A DNA stretch of 16,470 bases from Alphaproteobacteria bacterium (GTDB lineage Bacteria; Pseudomonadota; Alphaproteobacteria; CAISOG01): NCBI GenBank assembly GCA_018883285.1, contig VEQJ01000003.1, positions 1-16,470 of the forward strand, given 5' to 3'. The position numbers and the translations under genes were made by a program. Under the pieces are notes generated by a model. The model did not search any database. It worked only from the letters and a program-made list of their open reading frames with translations, and had not been told where the DNA came from. Shown in pieces: positions 1-7,523 of this stretch. The first letter of the stretch is position 1; each line of letters starts with the position of its first letter.

Positions 1-877
1 CTTTCCCGATGTAATCCCACAAATCGCTAACTGTTTTATCTATATGTTTGTGTAACAATGGTTCCATATCAGCGGTAACAAACATTTCGGAAATTCTGTT
101 TACCTCACCAGATGTAAGTTGAGCAAAATTTAGACCAAGTTTTTCCAAGTACTGATTTGCAGTTTTAACCATTTCAGACTCAAAACTTTTTCTGGTTTCC
201 GTATCAAGTAACACATACTTTTTTTGGGCTTGCTCTCTGGTCTTGATATCTTTCTGTGTTGAACCCCAAAGCACAGGGAAAAATTTTTCTGCAAGAAATT
301 CATCAGAAGGGAAAATGTTTAGCTCCATTGCGGGGTGATTGCTACTCGTTTCCACCACTGCAACCACCTTCCCGCCCTGACTTTCGACGTATCTCCATAA
401 ATCACGAACAGTACTTCCTGTATCCACGCGATCATCCACCAAAACATAAGTTTTCCCAGACTCAATTTCTCCAGCAAAAAAACTTGTTTTTCCATCAAAG
501 CCGCTCCGTTTTGGGCTGGAGCGATTGGTATAATTAATTTTGGCTACACCTGTATATACTTCAGCAGTATTTACATTACTTCGATTTATACCAGCTGCAA
601 CTCTTTGCGCTTTTGATACAATTTCCGTTTTCATCTCCTTGCGTTTTGTCGGCGCACTATCCACAAGCGGGTTAGTGGGCCACGAAATCACTGGTAGCAA
701 AGTTATTCCACTATCACTAAGCTGACCTAAACGGCGAGAAGCAGCCATTAACCCTATACGCACAACAGTATCGTTAGGGCGCCAAAACAAATCAGAATTT
801 GGTTCCCTAAATCGCCCTAGATACAATTCATAAGTTGTTGAGTCTGTCTCAACACCGTAATTTTGTGCAGAGTTCAT
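1..877 (-). CDS. Phosphoribosyltransferase-like protein, C-terminus beyond window edge
   Basis: Reading leftward from ATG at 877-875, the frame stays open for 292 codons to the window edge, so the gene is partial at its 3' end. A purine-rich ribosome site (TGAGGG) sits about 5 bases before the ATG. Residues about 144-156 read VLVDDRVDTGST. This is the PRPP-binding loop of type I phosphoribosyltransferases: hydrophobic strand, two acidic residues, then D-T-G-S/T. It is followed by a helix and a second strand (GGKVVAVVE), as in that fold. The first 80 or so residues and the part after about residue 200 match nothing I recognise. No signal peptide or membrane segment is visible. Base composition is far more AT-rich than the his genes, and the upstream bases 878-960 are also AT-rich with TATACT/TATAAA-like boxes. 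Function is unknown. It could be a nucleotide-salvage enzyme or a regulatory or mobile-element PRTase; transfer from elsewhere is inferred from composition. Confidence 0.7.
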   Translation of the reverse strand, partial: MNSAQNYGVETDSTTYELYLGRFREPNSDLFWRPNDTVVRIGLMAASRRLGQLSDSGITLLPVISWPTNPLVDSAPTKRKEMKTEIVSKAQRVAAGINRSNVNTAEVYTGVAKINYTNRSSPKRSGFDGKTSFFAGEIESGKTYVLVDDRVDTGSTVRDLWRYVESQGGKVVAVVETSSNHPAMELNIFPSDEFLAEKFFPVLWGSTQKDIKTREQAQKKYVLLDTETRKSFESEMVKTANQYLEKLGLNFAQLTSGEVNRISEMFVTADMEPLLHKHIDKTVSDLWDYIGK

Positions 878-988
878 TGTGCCCTCAGTCCGATAGATAT
901 TTATAATAAGTATAATTCGGTTATATTTCTATTAAATGAATCTGTGGTGGAGCTTATCCTGTGAAGTTACTGGCAATCTAACCTCACC

Positions 989-3064
989 TTAAGCAACGGG
1001 CAGCAGGCAGCGAACGGTTACCCCAACCGCGGGATCGCCGCTAAGCTGAAGCTGGCCACCATGGGCTTCGATAATCGTTTTGGCCAGGGATAACCCCATA
1101 TCGCCACCCCCGCTGTTGCGGCGGCGGCTGTTGGCGGGGGTCGATTGCGCCCAGGCGGTTTTGTAGGCCTGCTCCTGCTCTGGCATCAAGGTGCCCTTTG
1201 CCCCATCCTGCAGCAGGATTTCCAGATAGGCAGCGCCCTGTTGTTCGGTTAAGCCCGCTTTTAAGCTGACCATGCCGCCATCGGGCGTTCCCTTAATCGC
1301 ATGGTTCAACAGGTTGTAAAAGGCTTGGCGCAGGCGTTGGGCGTCGGCCTGAATGGTTTTGGGCGCCTGTTCCATGGTTAGAATCAGCCGAACCGATTTT
1401 TGCATCGCGGTTGGTTGCGCCAGGCTGATTTGGTTGGCCAACCAGGCGGGCACATCCAATGGATTGCGGTTTAGGGCGAAAATCCCCGCCTCAAAACTGG
1501 CCAGATCCAACATGTCGTTGATCAAGGTGGTCAGATGCTGGCTGGCCTGGTGGATACCTTCGGCATATTCCAGCTGTTTGGGGTTAAGCGGGCCAAACAG
1601 TTCCAGCCGCAACAGTTCGTTAAAGCCGGCAATGCTGTTCAGCGGGGTGCGCAATTCATAAGACATGCTGGCCAAAAAGTCACTTTTCAGGCGATCAGCA
1701 TTTTCCAACGCTTCCCCCCGTTCGCGCAGGGCGCGTTCAACCTGCAACTGGTCGGTGATGTCCACATAGCTGGTCAACGAACTGCCATCGGGCAGGGGTA
1801 CCAGGCGGTATTCATAGATTTTGCCATCCCGCCGTTCGATGGTGCCCTGGGTGGCCAATCGAGCCTCAGCCGCGTTTAGGGTGTGTTGCTCAAACTGTTG
1901 CCAGGCATCCTGGGATGGAAACTGATCTTGGCGGCGCTGAGAAATATCGCCCAAATAGGGCTGGCTGCCCAACCAATCGGGGTCAAATTCCCACAATTTG
2001 GCAAAAGCGGTGTTGTACAGGCGCAGTCGTCCATCGCTGGCATGCACCGCCACCCCCTCATAAAGATTGCTAAGGGTTTCGCCCTGCACCGCCAACATGG
2101 TGTTGAACGACCGCTCCAGCGCCAGGGTGTTGCTGACATCATCATAGGTAAAGCACAATCCGCCCAGGGGGTGCGGCACCACCGTCATGCGCAGGGTGGT
2201 ATCATCGGGCAGATGCAACAACTCCTCATGGCGCGCCAACAGGGTGCTGAACAATTTGAGCTGTTGTTTTTTGTAGGCGGGAAAATCCGATACTTCGGGC
2301 AGGCGGCGGCGAAGGCGCAACTCCTCCAACACTTCACCAAAGCTGGGGCTGCTGGCCAGCCATTGCGGATCCAATGGCCAAAGCTTCGCAAAGGCGGTGT
2401 TGAAATAGATGACCCGCTGGCTGCGGTTAAACATGACGATAGCGATGCGCAGGCTTTCCAAGATGTCGGCATAGGCATCCCACTGTCGCGCCAACTGCTG
2501 CTGCGTATCCTCCAGCGCGGTGTAGTCCAGGGCAAAACCGATGCTGCCCGTGCCTATGCCCGCCTGCTCCGCCCCCGTTTGTCCCGCTAACGGGATTTCG
2601 TGAAATTCCAACAGGCGCCGTTGCCCCTTAACAATAATATGATGGCTTTCGCTTTGTGGCTGACCAACCTGCATAGCGCGGCGGTGCAGCCCCAATCCGC
2701 CATCGCTGATCACGCTGGCACCCAATTCGGTTTGGTTGTCCACCACCGCCTCGGCTGTTAGCCCAAGCTGGTCGGCATAGAATTGGTTGCAGGTGACGAG
2801 GTGGCCAGCACCATCCCGCCGCCACAGGGGAATCGGCATGGCGTTCAGCATCGCCTGCATATCCGCAATCCGCTTGGCCTGCTGTTGCCCCACCTGCTGC
2901 ATCAGCCGTTGGCTGTGACGGCGATACAACAGGCCGATAAGCAAGCTGGCCAGCAGGGCGATGGCCGCAGCGATCAGCGCCAGCATGGTTGCCAACCGGG
3001 TCAAGACCTCGGGGGGCAGCTGGCTAAGCGATTCCAGACCAAAAGATTCAAAAATTTTCAGCAT
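989..3064 (-). CDS. divL: DivL-like multi-PAS tyrosine pseudo-histidine kinase
   Basis: The protein has 691 residues. It carries one N-terminal membrane helix (about 24-46, ending in YRRH) and three PAS-like domains (about 65-185, 195-310, 325-440). The second and third PAS share an NTAFAKLW motif and look duplicated. A HisKA dimerisation helix pair (about 460-525) and a HATPase_c domain (about 570-690) follow. The H-box reads SYELRTPLN: the phospho-accepting His is Tyr469 (TAT codon at 1658-1660). The ATP site is also worn. The N-box reads NLLNHAIKGT, with His588 where Asn normally binds Mg, and the G1 box is irregular (LQDGAKG), while the G2 box (MGLSLAKTI) is kept. One membrane helix, PAS repeats and Tyr in the H-box are hallmarks of alphaproteobacterial DivL, which works at the inner membrane with phospho-DivK to control CckA and hence CtrA. 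Orthology is inferred. Caulobacter DivL is somewhat longer, and this gene lies beside tRNA-Thr and the his operon. No strong ribosome site precedes the ATG; AGGA lies about 17 bases upstream. Confidence 0.75.
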   Translation of the reverse strand: MLKIFESFGLESLSQLPPEVLTRLATMLALIAAAIALLASLLIGLLYRRHSQRLMQQVGQQQAKRIADMQAMLNAMPIPLWRRDGAGHLVTCNQFYADQLGLTAEAVVDNQTELGASVISDGGLGLHRRAMQVGQPQSESHHIIVKGQRRLLEFHEIPLAGQTGAEQAGIGTGSIGFALDYTALEDTQQQLARQWDAYADILESLRIAIVMFNRSQRVIYFNTAFAKLWPLDPQWLASSPSFGEVLEELRLRRRLPEVSDFPAYKKQQLKLFSTLLARHEELLHLPDDTTLRMTVVPHPLGGLCFTYDDVSNTLALERSFNTMLAVQGETLSNLYEGVAVHASDGRLRLYNTAFAKLWEFDPDWLGSQPYLGDISQRRQDQFPSQDAWQQFEQHTLNAAEARLATQGTIERRDGKIYEYRLVPLPDGSSLTSYVDITDQLQVERALRERGEALENADRLKSDFLASMSYELRTPLNSIAGFNELLRLELFGPLNPKQLEYAEGIHQASQHLTTLINDMLDLASFEAGIFALNRNPLDVPAWLANQISLAQPTAMQKSVRLILTMEQAPKTIQADAQRLRQAFYNLLNHAIKGTPDGGMVSLKAGLTEQQGAAYLEILLQDGAKGTLMPEQEQAYKTAWAQSTPANSRRRNSGGGDMGLSLAKTIIEAHGGQLQLSGDPAVGVTVRCLLPVA

Positions 3065-3167
3065 GACAACAGGCGAACGTCCTGTGTGAAAGAAAAGGGC
3101 ACCTTTATGATTTGGAGGCGACCAGCGCCCTACGTCAAGATGGATGATGGGGGTGGGGGATAAAAGC

Positions 3168-3242
3168 TGGTGCCGCTAGACAGGATTGAACTGTCGACCT
3201 CACCCTTACCAAGGGTGCGCTCTACCACTGAGCTATAGCGGC
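3168..3242 (-). tRNA. tRNA-Thr (anticodon GGT), CCA encoded
   Basis: The minus strand folds into a full cloverleaf. Acceptor GCCGCTA pairs with TAGCGGC, with discriminator A and an encoded CCA. The D arm is GCTC/GAGC with loop AGTGGTA. The anticodon stem CACCC/GGGTG holds loop TTGGTAA (anticodon GGT, reading ACC/ACT Thr codons). The T arm is GACAG-TTCAATC-CTGTC. It is 75 nt long with CCA. It is oriented like divL and away from the his operon. No degeneration is seen. Confidence 0.95.
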
Positions 3243-3262
3243 CTGCAAGACTTTGGCGGAAG

Positions 3263-3292
3263 TTTATGCCACAATCGTAAGGGAGTTTGCAA
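3263..3292 (-). promoter_or_regulatory. Candidate promoter of tRNA-Thr
   Basis: On the minus strand TTGCAA (3292-3287) is followed after 17-18 bases by GCATAA/CATAAA (3269-3263), about 21 bases before the tRNA 5' end. Spacing and position suit a sigma-70 promoter of a stable RNA gene. The -10 match is moderate. Confidence 0.45.
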
Positions 3293-3417
3293 AAAACAAA
3301 CGCCTTTATGGGGGCTGACCAACCAACCAGGTCGCAACCCTGCCACAGCTGATGGTTTTTGGCAAGGCCAGCTTAAGGCCTAAAGACAAAGGGATTTTGG
3401 TAGAGGGTGCCTTAAGC

Positions 3418-3446
3418 TTGACAAGGGAAATCATCTGTATCAGCAT
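3418..3446 (+). promoter_or_regulatory. Weak candidate promoter for the his operon
   Basis: A perfect TTGACA -35 box (3418-3423) is followed at 17 bases by the poor -10 CAGCAT (3441-3446). If used, transcription would start almost at the leader-peptide ATG (3453). An alternative, TTGGCA (3359-3364) with TAAAGA (3381-3386), lies further upstream and would leave room for the purine-rich AAGGGA (3423-3428) as a ribosome site. I cannot choose between them. Confidence 0.25.
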
Positions 3447-3452
3447 GGTGCC

Positions 3453-3539
3453 ATGATTCGGAACACGCCAATTCGCCAACATTGCATCCATTTGTTGCAT
3501 CATCATGGTGCGCAGCATCATGGGCTTTGGCGGCTTTAA
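3453..3539 (+). CDS. hisL: Putative his operon leader peptide (28 aa, His-rich)
   Basis: The short ORF from ATG at 3453 to TAA at 3537-3539 contains the run HCIHLLHHHGAQHHG: seven histidines within residues 10-23, including three in a row and two in a row. All seven codons are CAT. It lies on the same strand as hisG, ending 124 bases before the hisG ATG, and is followed by competing stem segments. Such a peptide matches the established his attenuation design, in which ribosome stalling at His codons reports low charged tRNA-His. The ATG at 3453 lacks a close ribosome site. AAGGGA at 3423-3428 is 6 bases before an in-frame CTG (3435), which would add six residues including one more His. A 113-codon frame on the other strand overlaps it but shows no family features. 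Function is inferred from composition and position. Confidence 0.7.
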   Translation: MIRNTPIRQHCIHLLHHHGAQHHGLWRL

Positions 3540-3623
3540 TTTTTTACGCAACCGCCGCCAGGGCTTTGATATGGCGGTGACTCTGTTTAGGCGTTTCATG
3601 GTTTTTGCAGATATTCCCCGCCA
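3526..3623 (+). promoter_or_regulatory. Attenuator-like competing RNA stems upstream of hisG
   Basis: Four alternating complementary segments are visible: 1 = TGGCGGC (3528-3534), 2 = GCCGCCA (3554-3560), 3 = TGGCGGT (3572-3578), 4 = CCGCCA (3618-3623). Segment 2 can pair with 1 (7 bp) or with 3 (about 8 bp with one G-U). Segment 3 can pair with 2 or 4. Segment 1 overlaps the last codons of the His-rich leader ORF, so a stalled ribosome upstream would leave it free while a terminating ribosome would cover it. There is no classic terminator: segment 4 is followed only by GCAAGGTTTT. TTCCCC (3614-3619) can also pair with GGGGAA (3652-3657) at the hisG ribosome site, so control of translation is possible. 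Read by eye, not folded by program. Confidence 0.45.
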
Positions 3624-3663
3624 GCAAGGTTTTGACGGCACCAACACTTAAGGGGAAATAACC

Positions 3664-4530
3664 ATGAGTTCAGAACAATCCTTACGCTTAGCGCTGCCAA
3701 AGGGGCGGATGTTCGATGGCGTCGAACGGCTGTTGGCGGATGCTGGCGTCATCGTGCGGACGGCCAGCCGCGCCTATCGCCCAACCATCAGCGGCGCCGC
3801 GATGGAGGCCAAAATGCTAAAGCCGCAAAACATCATTGAAATGCTGGATATGGGCACGCGCGATTTGGGCTTTGCCGGCGCCGATTGGGTTAAGGAATTG
3901 GGTGCCAATCTGGTGGAGCTGTTGGACACAGAGTTGGATCCCGTATGGTTGGTGGTGGCCGCCCCCCATAAATTGCTTCAGGATGGCGCCCTGCCCAACC
4001 GCAAGCTGACCGTTGCCAGTGAGTATGCCAAGCTGACCGCCGATTGGCAGCAACAACGCGGTCGGCAGGATGTCTTTGTCCGATCCTTTGGATCGACCGA
4101 GGTGTTTCCCAGTGAGGATGCCGACTATATTCTCGACATCACCTCAACGGGTGCCACCCTGGATGCCAATGGCTTGACGATTGTGGAGAAGATTTTTCAG
4201 TCCTCCACCCGCCTGTATGCCAGCCGTAATGCCATGCAGGATCCCCAAAAGTCGAAAAAGATTGAGGATTTCTGTTTGGTGTTGCAATCGGTGTTGGAGG
4301 GGCGCCGCCGCGTCATGGTCGAAGCCAATGTGCCGCCCGAAAAATTGCCTGAGGTGATGCAAATTTTTCCAGCGATGAAGCAACCGACGGTTGCCAACCT
4401 GCTGGGCGATCAGGGCTATGCCATCAAATCGGTGGTGGAGAAAAAACAGGTGATTGACTTGATCCCCGCCCTTAAGGCGGCGGGCGCCTGTGACATTATC
4501 ATCACCAATTTGGCCAAAGTGGTGCTTTGA
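3664..4530 (+). CDS. hisG: ATP phosphoribosyltransferase, long form
   Basis: First enzyme of histidine synthesis: condenses ATP with PRPP to phosphoribosyl-ATP, and is the usual target of histidine feedback inhibition. The N-terminus LRLALPKGRM is the HisG signature. The PRPP-binding loop is at DYILDITSTGATL, followed by the conserved region around NGLTIVEKIF. At 288 residues it is the long form; the last 70 or so residues (PTVANLLGD onward) form the ACT-like regulatory domain. It should therefore not need the HisZ partner that short HisG proteins use in many alphaproteobacteria, and none is in the window. TAAGGGG about 8 bases before the ATG is a strong ribosome site. Its TGA overlaps the hisC start. 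First gene of the operon, downstream of the His-rich leader ORF. Confidence 0.96.
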   Translation: MSSEQSLRLALPKGRMFDGVERLLADAGVIVRTASRAYRPTISGAAMEAKMLKPQNIIEMLDMGTRDLGFAGADWVKELGANLVELLDTELDPVWLVVAAPHKLLQDGALPNRKLTVASEYAKLTADWQQQRGRQDVFVRSFGSTEVFPSEDADYILDITSTGATLDANGLTIVEKIFQSSTRLYASRNAMQDPQKSKKIEDFCLVLQSVLEGRRRVMVEANVPPEKLPEVMQIFPAMKQPTVANLLGDQGYAIKSVVEKKQVIDLIPALKAAGACDIIITNLAKVVL

Positions 4531-5564
4531 TGATGGTGCAATTCGCCGCACGGGTTGCCCGCCTTGGCGCGCCCTATGCCCCGCCACGGCCTAAACGCCC
4601 CCCCCAGCTGGATCTGCGCGATGTGATTCCCGATTTCCAGGCGATTTTGGGGGATTGCGCCGGCCCCTATCCCAAGATTGATGGCTGGCGGGATGCGTTG
4701 GCCGATAGTCTAGGGCTGCCCACGGCCATGGTTCACCCCACCGCGGGGGGGGATGATGCCCTGTTGCAAATCGTGCTGGCAATGATGGAGGAAGGTGGGA
4801 ATTTGGTAACCGCCGTGCCAACCTTTCCGATGATTCAGCGCTATGTGGCCATGGCGGGCGGCGATATGCGTTCCGTTCCATGGATTGAGCCCGCCTTTCC
4901 CGAACAGGCTGTCGTCGATAGCATTGATGCCAACACCCGAATTGTTCTGTTCACCTCCCCCAACAATCCCACGGGGCAGGTGGTGCCCATCGATGTCATC
5001 GCCCGCATTCGTGACCATGCCCCCCAGGCCTTAATCGTGCTGGACGCGGTTTACATGGCCTATGCCAACCAGGATATCACCGATGCGGTGCTGGCGATGG
5101 CCAACACGGTGGTGGTGCAAAGTTTCAGCAAGGCCTATGGCGCGGCGGGATTGCGGTTGGGTTACGCCCTTAGCCGCCAGGCCGATCTGCTGCTGGCCAT
5201 GCAAAAGGTGGCGCAACCCTATGGCATTTCCCAGCCCAGCATCAACCAGGGCTACAAGCTTTTGGCCGCAACGCATCGGGTTGATACCGCCATCGCGGCG
5301 ATTAAGGCCAACCGCGCCACGCTTGAATCCGCCCTTGGCACCGGTGGTTTTTCTGTTTGGCCATCTCAAGCAAATTTTGTATTCTTTGCCTGCAAAAATG
5401 CGGAACAAGCCCAAAGGATGTTCGAATCCTTAGGCGATATCGGGATATCGGTACGTTGCTTTCCCAATGATCCCCATATCGCCCATTGTGTCCGCATTGG
5501 TGTACCCTTAAATGAACAGGATCTGGCCACCCTGATGAACGCTATAACAAAGGTTTCCCCATGA
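4530..5564 (+). CDS. hisC: Histidinol-phosphate aminotransferase
   Basis: PLP-dependent fold type I aminotransferase of 344 residues, converting imidazole-acetol phosphate and glutamate to histidinol phosphate. Seen in order: substrate-binding SPNNPTGQV, the PLP aspartate/tyrosine strand LIVLDAVYMAY (HisC more often has DEAY), the Schiff-base lysine at Lys201 in QSFSKAYGAAGLRLGY, and C-terminal SQANFVFF and HCVRIGVP with the carboxylate-binding Arg. I chose the ATG at 4530, which shares one base with the hisG stop (TGATG). A TTG at 4527 and an ATG at 4533 are alternatives. It ends in a 4-base ATGA overlap with hisB. The family includes other class II transaminases; the operon fixes the role. 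Confidence 0.92.
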   Translation: MMVQFAARVARLGAPYAPPRPKRPPQLDLRDVIPDFQAILGDCAGPYPKIDGWRDALADSLGLPTAMVHPTAGGDDALLQIVLAMMEEGGNLVTAVPTFPMIQRYVAMAGGDMRSVPWIEPAFPEQAVVDSIDANTRIVLFTSPNNPTGQVVPIDVIARIRDHAPQALIVLDAVYMAYANQDITDAVLAMANTVVVQSFSKAYGAAGLRLGYALSRQADLLLAMQKVAQPYGISQPSINQGYKLLAATHRVDTAIAAIKANRATLESALGTGGFSVWPSQANFVFFACKNAEQAQRMFESLGDIGISVRCFPNDPHIAHCVRIGVPLNEQDLATLMNAITKVSP

Positions 5565-6142
5565 CCCGTCACGCCACCGCAACCCGTCAAACCCGTGAGA
5601 CGGCCATCACCCTGACCCTGAATCTGGATGGCCAGGGGCAGTGTGAGATAGCCACTGGCCTGGGGTTTTTCGATCACATGCTGGAATGTTTGGCCAAACA
5701 TGCCGGTTGGGATTTGCAGCTGAAGGCGACAGGCGATCTGCAGGTTGATGATCACCATACGGTTGAGGATTGTGCCATCGTGCTGGGCAAGGCGGTTGGC
5801 CAGGCGTTGGACAAGCGGCAATCGATTCAGCGCTTTGGGTCGGCCTATGCCCCGTTGGATGAGGCCTTAAGCCGCGCCGTTATCGATCTGGCAACACGGG
5901 TGACCGCCATCATTTCCCTGAATCTGAACCGCGAGAATATCGGCGATGTCGCCTGTGAAAACATCAGCCATTTTTTTCGGACATTGGCGGCTGAGGCCTG
6001 CCTGACCCTGCATCTTGACGTGCTGCGGGGGGAGAATGACCATCATAAGGTTGAATCGGCCTTTAAGGCCTTTGCGCTGGCCTTTCGCCAGGCGGCCGCC
6101 GTCACCGTTAACGGCAGCGTCAGCACCAAGGGCGTTTTATGA
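5561..6142 (+). CDS. hisB: Imidazoleglycerol-phosphate dehydratase
   Basis: Monofunctional IGPD of 193 residues, the usual length; no fused N-terminal phosphatase as in E. coli HisB. It dehydrates imidazoleglycerol phosphate to imidazole-acetol phosphate using bound Mn. The metal-binding motifs are intact: FFDHMLE, DDHHTVEDCA in the first half and GENDHHKVESAFKA near the end. Because the phosphatase domain is absent, histidinol-phosphate phosphatase must be encoded elsewhere. It starts in an ATGA overlap with hisC and ends in an ATGA overlap with hisH, indicating translational coupling. Confidence 0.96.
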   Translation: MTRHATATRQTRETAITLTLNLDGQGQCEIATGLGFFDHMLECLAKHAGWDLQLKATGDLQVDDHHTVEDCAIVLGKAVGQALDKRQSIQRFGSAYAPLDEALSRAVIDLATRVTAIISLNLNRENIGDVACENISHFFRTLAAEACLTLHLDVLRGENDHHKVESAFKAFALAFRQAAAVTVNGSVSTKGVL

Positions 6143-6789
6143 GCCGCGATGTCTGTATTTTGTCGAGTGGGGTTGCCAACATTGCCTCAATGGCGGCCTG
6201 CCTAAAGCGGTTGGGATGCACCGTAAGCTATGCCGAAACCGCTCAGGATATTGCCGATGCGCCCGCCCTGGCGGTGCCGGGGGTGGGAACCTTTGGCGTG
6301 GCGATGCAAACGCTAACAGATCGCGGTTGGACGGATGCCCTGCGTGCCCGCATTTTGTCGGGGCAAAAAACCCTTATGATTTGCCTGGGCATGCAAATTC
6401 TGTGCGCGGGCAGTGATGAAAGCCCGGGGGTGGCGGGGTTGGGCGTGATAGACGCAACCGTCAAAAAGCTGAACACCCAAAAACTGCCGGTGCCGCAAAT
6501 GGGTTGGAACCTGATGTCGCCTGCCCGCCTGCCATCTGCCCTGATATCGTCTGAGGGAGACTATGTCTATTTCGCCAATTCCTACGCCCTGCCCGCCGTG
6601 GGACTGGAAAGCTTGCAGGCCGATGACGGCTGGCAGCTATCCACCTTTGCCTATGGCGATGACGCCGCCTATCCCTATGTCGCCATGCTAAGGCGGCAGG
6701 GGGTGATGGCCTGTCAATTTCACCCAGAGTTGTCGGGCAAGGCGGGGGAAGGCCTTATCCAGCAATGGTTGGAGGGTGCCTTATGCTAA
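6139..6789 (+). CDS. hisH: Imidazole glycerol phosphate synthase, glutaminase subunit
   Basis: Class I glutamine amidotransferase of 216 residues that supplies ammonia to HisF. The nucleophile Cys82 sits in MICLGMQIL, and the His/Glu of the triad are His195/Glu197 in QFHPE. QMGWNLM is the HisH-specific motif that contacts the synthase subunit. The usual YFVHSY segment reads YFANSY here, so His is replaced by Asn; this is not a catalytic-triad position. The gene starts in an ATGA overlap with hisB and overlaps hisF by 7 bases (TTATGCTAA), as expected for partners made in equal amounts. Confidence 0.95.
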   Translation: MSRDVCILSSGVANIASMAACLKRLGCTVSYAETAQDIADAPALAVPGVGTFGVAMQTLTDRGWTDALRARILSGQKTLMICLGMQILCAGSDESPGVAGLGVIDATVKKLNTQKLPVPQMGWNLMSPARLPSALISSEGDYVYFANSYALPAVGLESLQADDGWQLSTFAYGDDAAYPYVAMLRRQGVMACQFHPELSGKAGEGLIQQWLEGALC

Positions 6790-7523
6790 CCCGCCGCATT
6801 ATTCCCTGTTTGGATGTGAAAAATGGCCGCATTGTCAAAGGCGTGCAGTTCAAGGATTTGCGGGATGCCGGCGACCCCGTGGCCGCGGCTAAGCTGTATC
6901 AGGATCAGGGCGCGGATGAGCTGGTCATCCTGGATATCACCGCCACGGTTGAAAACCGCATGGCCACCCTGTCGCTGGTGCATGATGTTCGGCAGGTGCT
7001 GACGATCCCGCTGACGGTTGGTGGGGGGGTGCGCAGTTTGGCCGATGTACAGGCCTTGTTGAATGTCGGGGCGGACAAAGTCTCGCTGAATTCGGCCGCC
7101 CTGGCGCAGCCCGATTTGATTAGCCAGGTGGCCAAGGCCTATGGCCGTCAATGCACGGTTGTGGCCATTGACGCGAAAGACGGCAAGGTCTTTACCCGCG
7201 CAGGCCATGACGCCACCGCCTGGGATGTTACCGCCTGGGCTAAGCAGGCCGAACAGTTGGGGGCGGGCGAAATCCTGTTGACCAGCATGAATCGGGATGG
7301 TCAGCAAAGCGGCTATGACACCGATTTGTTGCGGGCAGTCAGCGGCAGCGTCGCCATTCCCGTCATCGCCTCGGGCGGGGCGGGGCAGTTGCCCGACTTC
7401 CTGGCCGCGTTGCAGGCAGGCGCCAGCGCGGTTTTGGCCGCCAGCCTGTTCCATGATGGCATCCTTAGCATTCCCGACGTCAAAACCTATCTTTCGCAAG
7501 CCGGTCAGGAGATTCGCCCGTGA
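6783..7523 (+). CDS. hisF: Imidazole glycerol phosphate synthase, cyclase subunit
   Basis: (beta/alpha)8 barrel of 246 residues that joins ammonia to PRFAR, giving imidazoleglycerol phosphate and AICAR. The start at 6783 gives the family N-terminus MLTRRIIPCLDVKNGR with the catalytic Asp in CLDV. A longer frame from 6765 would add only residues read from the end of hisH. The second catalytic Asp is in VVAIDAKDGK. Phosphate-binding glycines are in GGGVRS and IASGGAG. LTSMNRDG replaces the usual LTSMDxDG (Asn for Asp). It ends CCCGTGA, overlapping by 4 bases the GTG start of the next gene. Confidence 0.95.
   Translation: MLTRRIIPCLDVKNGRIVKGVQFKDLRDAGDPVAAAKLYQDQGADELVILDITATVENRMATLSLVHDVRQVLTIPLTVGGGVRSLADVQALLNVGADKVSLNSAALAQPDLISQVAKAYGRQCTVVAIDAKDGKVFTRAGHDATAWDVTAWAKQAEQLGAGEILLTSMNRDGQQSGYDTDLLRAVSGSVAIPVIASGGAGQLPDFLAALQAGASAVLAASLFHDGILSIPDVKTYLSQAGQEIRP

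Noticed and set aside
1883..2590. 235-codon plus-strand frame inside divL
   Set aside because: Antisense shadow of the PAS region; low-complexity composition and no ribosome site or domain.
3306..3647. 113-codon minus-strand frame between tRNA-Thr and hisG
   Set aside because: Rich in Met, Lys and Pro with no family pattern. It lies opposite the His-rich leader ORF, and its many Met codons are the CAT His codons read backwards.
6765..6782. Longer start for hisF
   Set aside because: The six added residues come from the end of hisH, and the family N-terminus begins at 6783.
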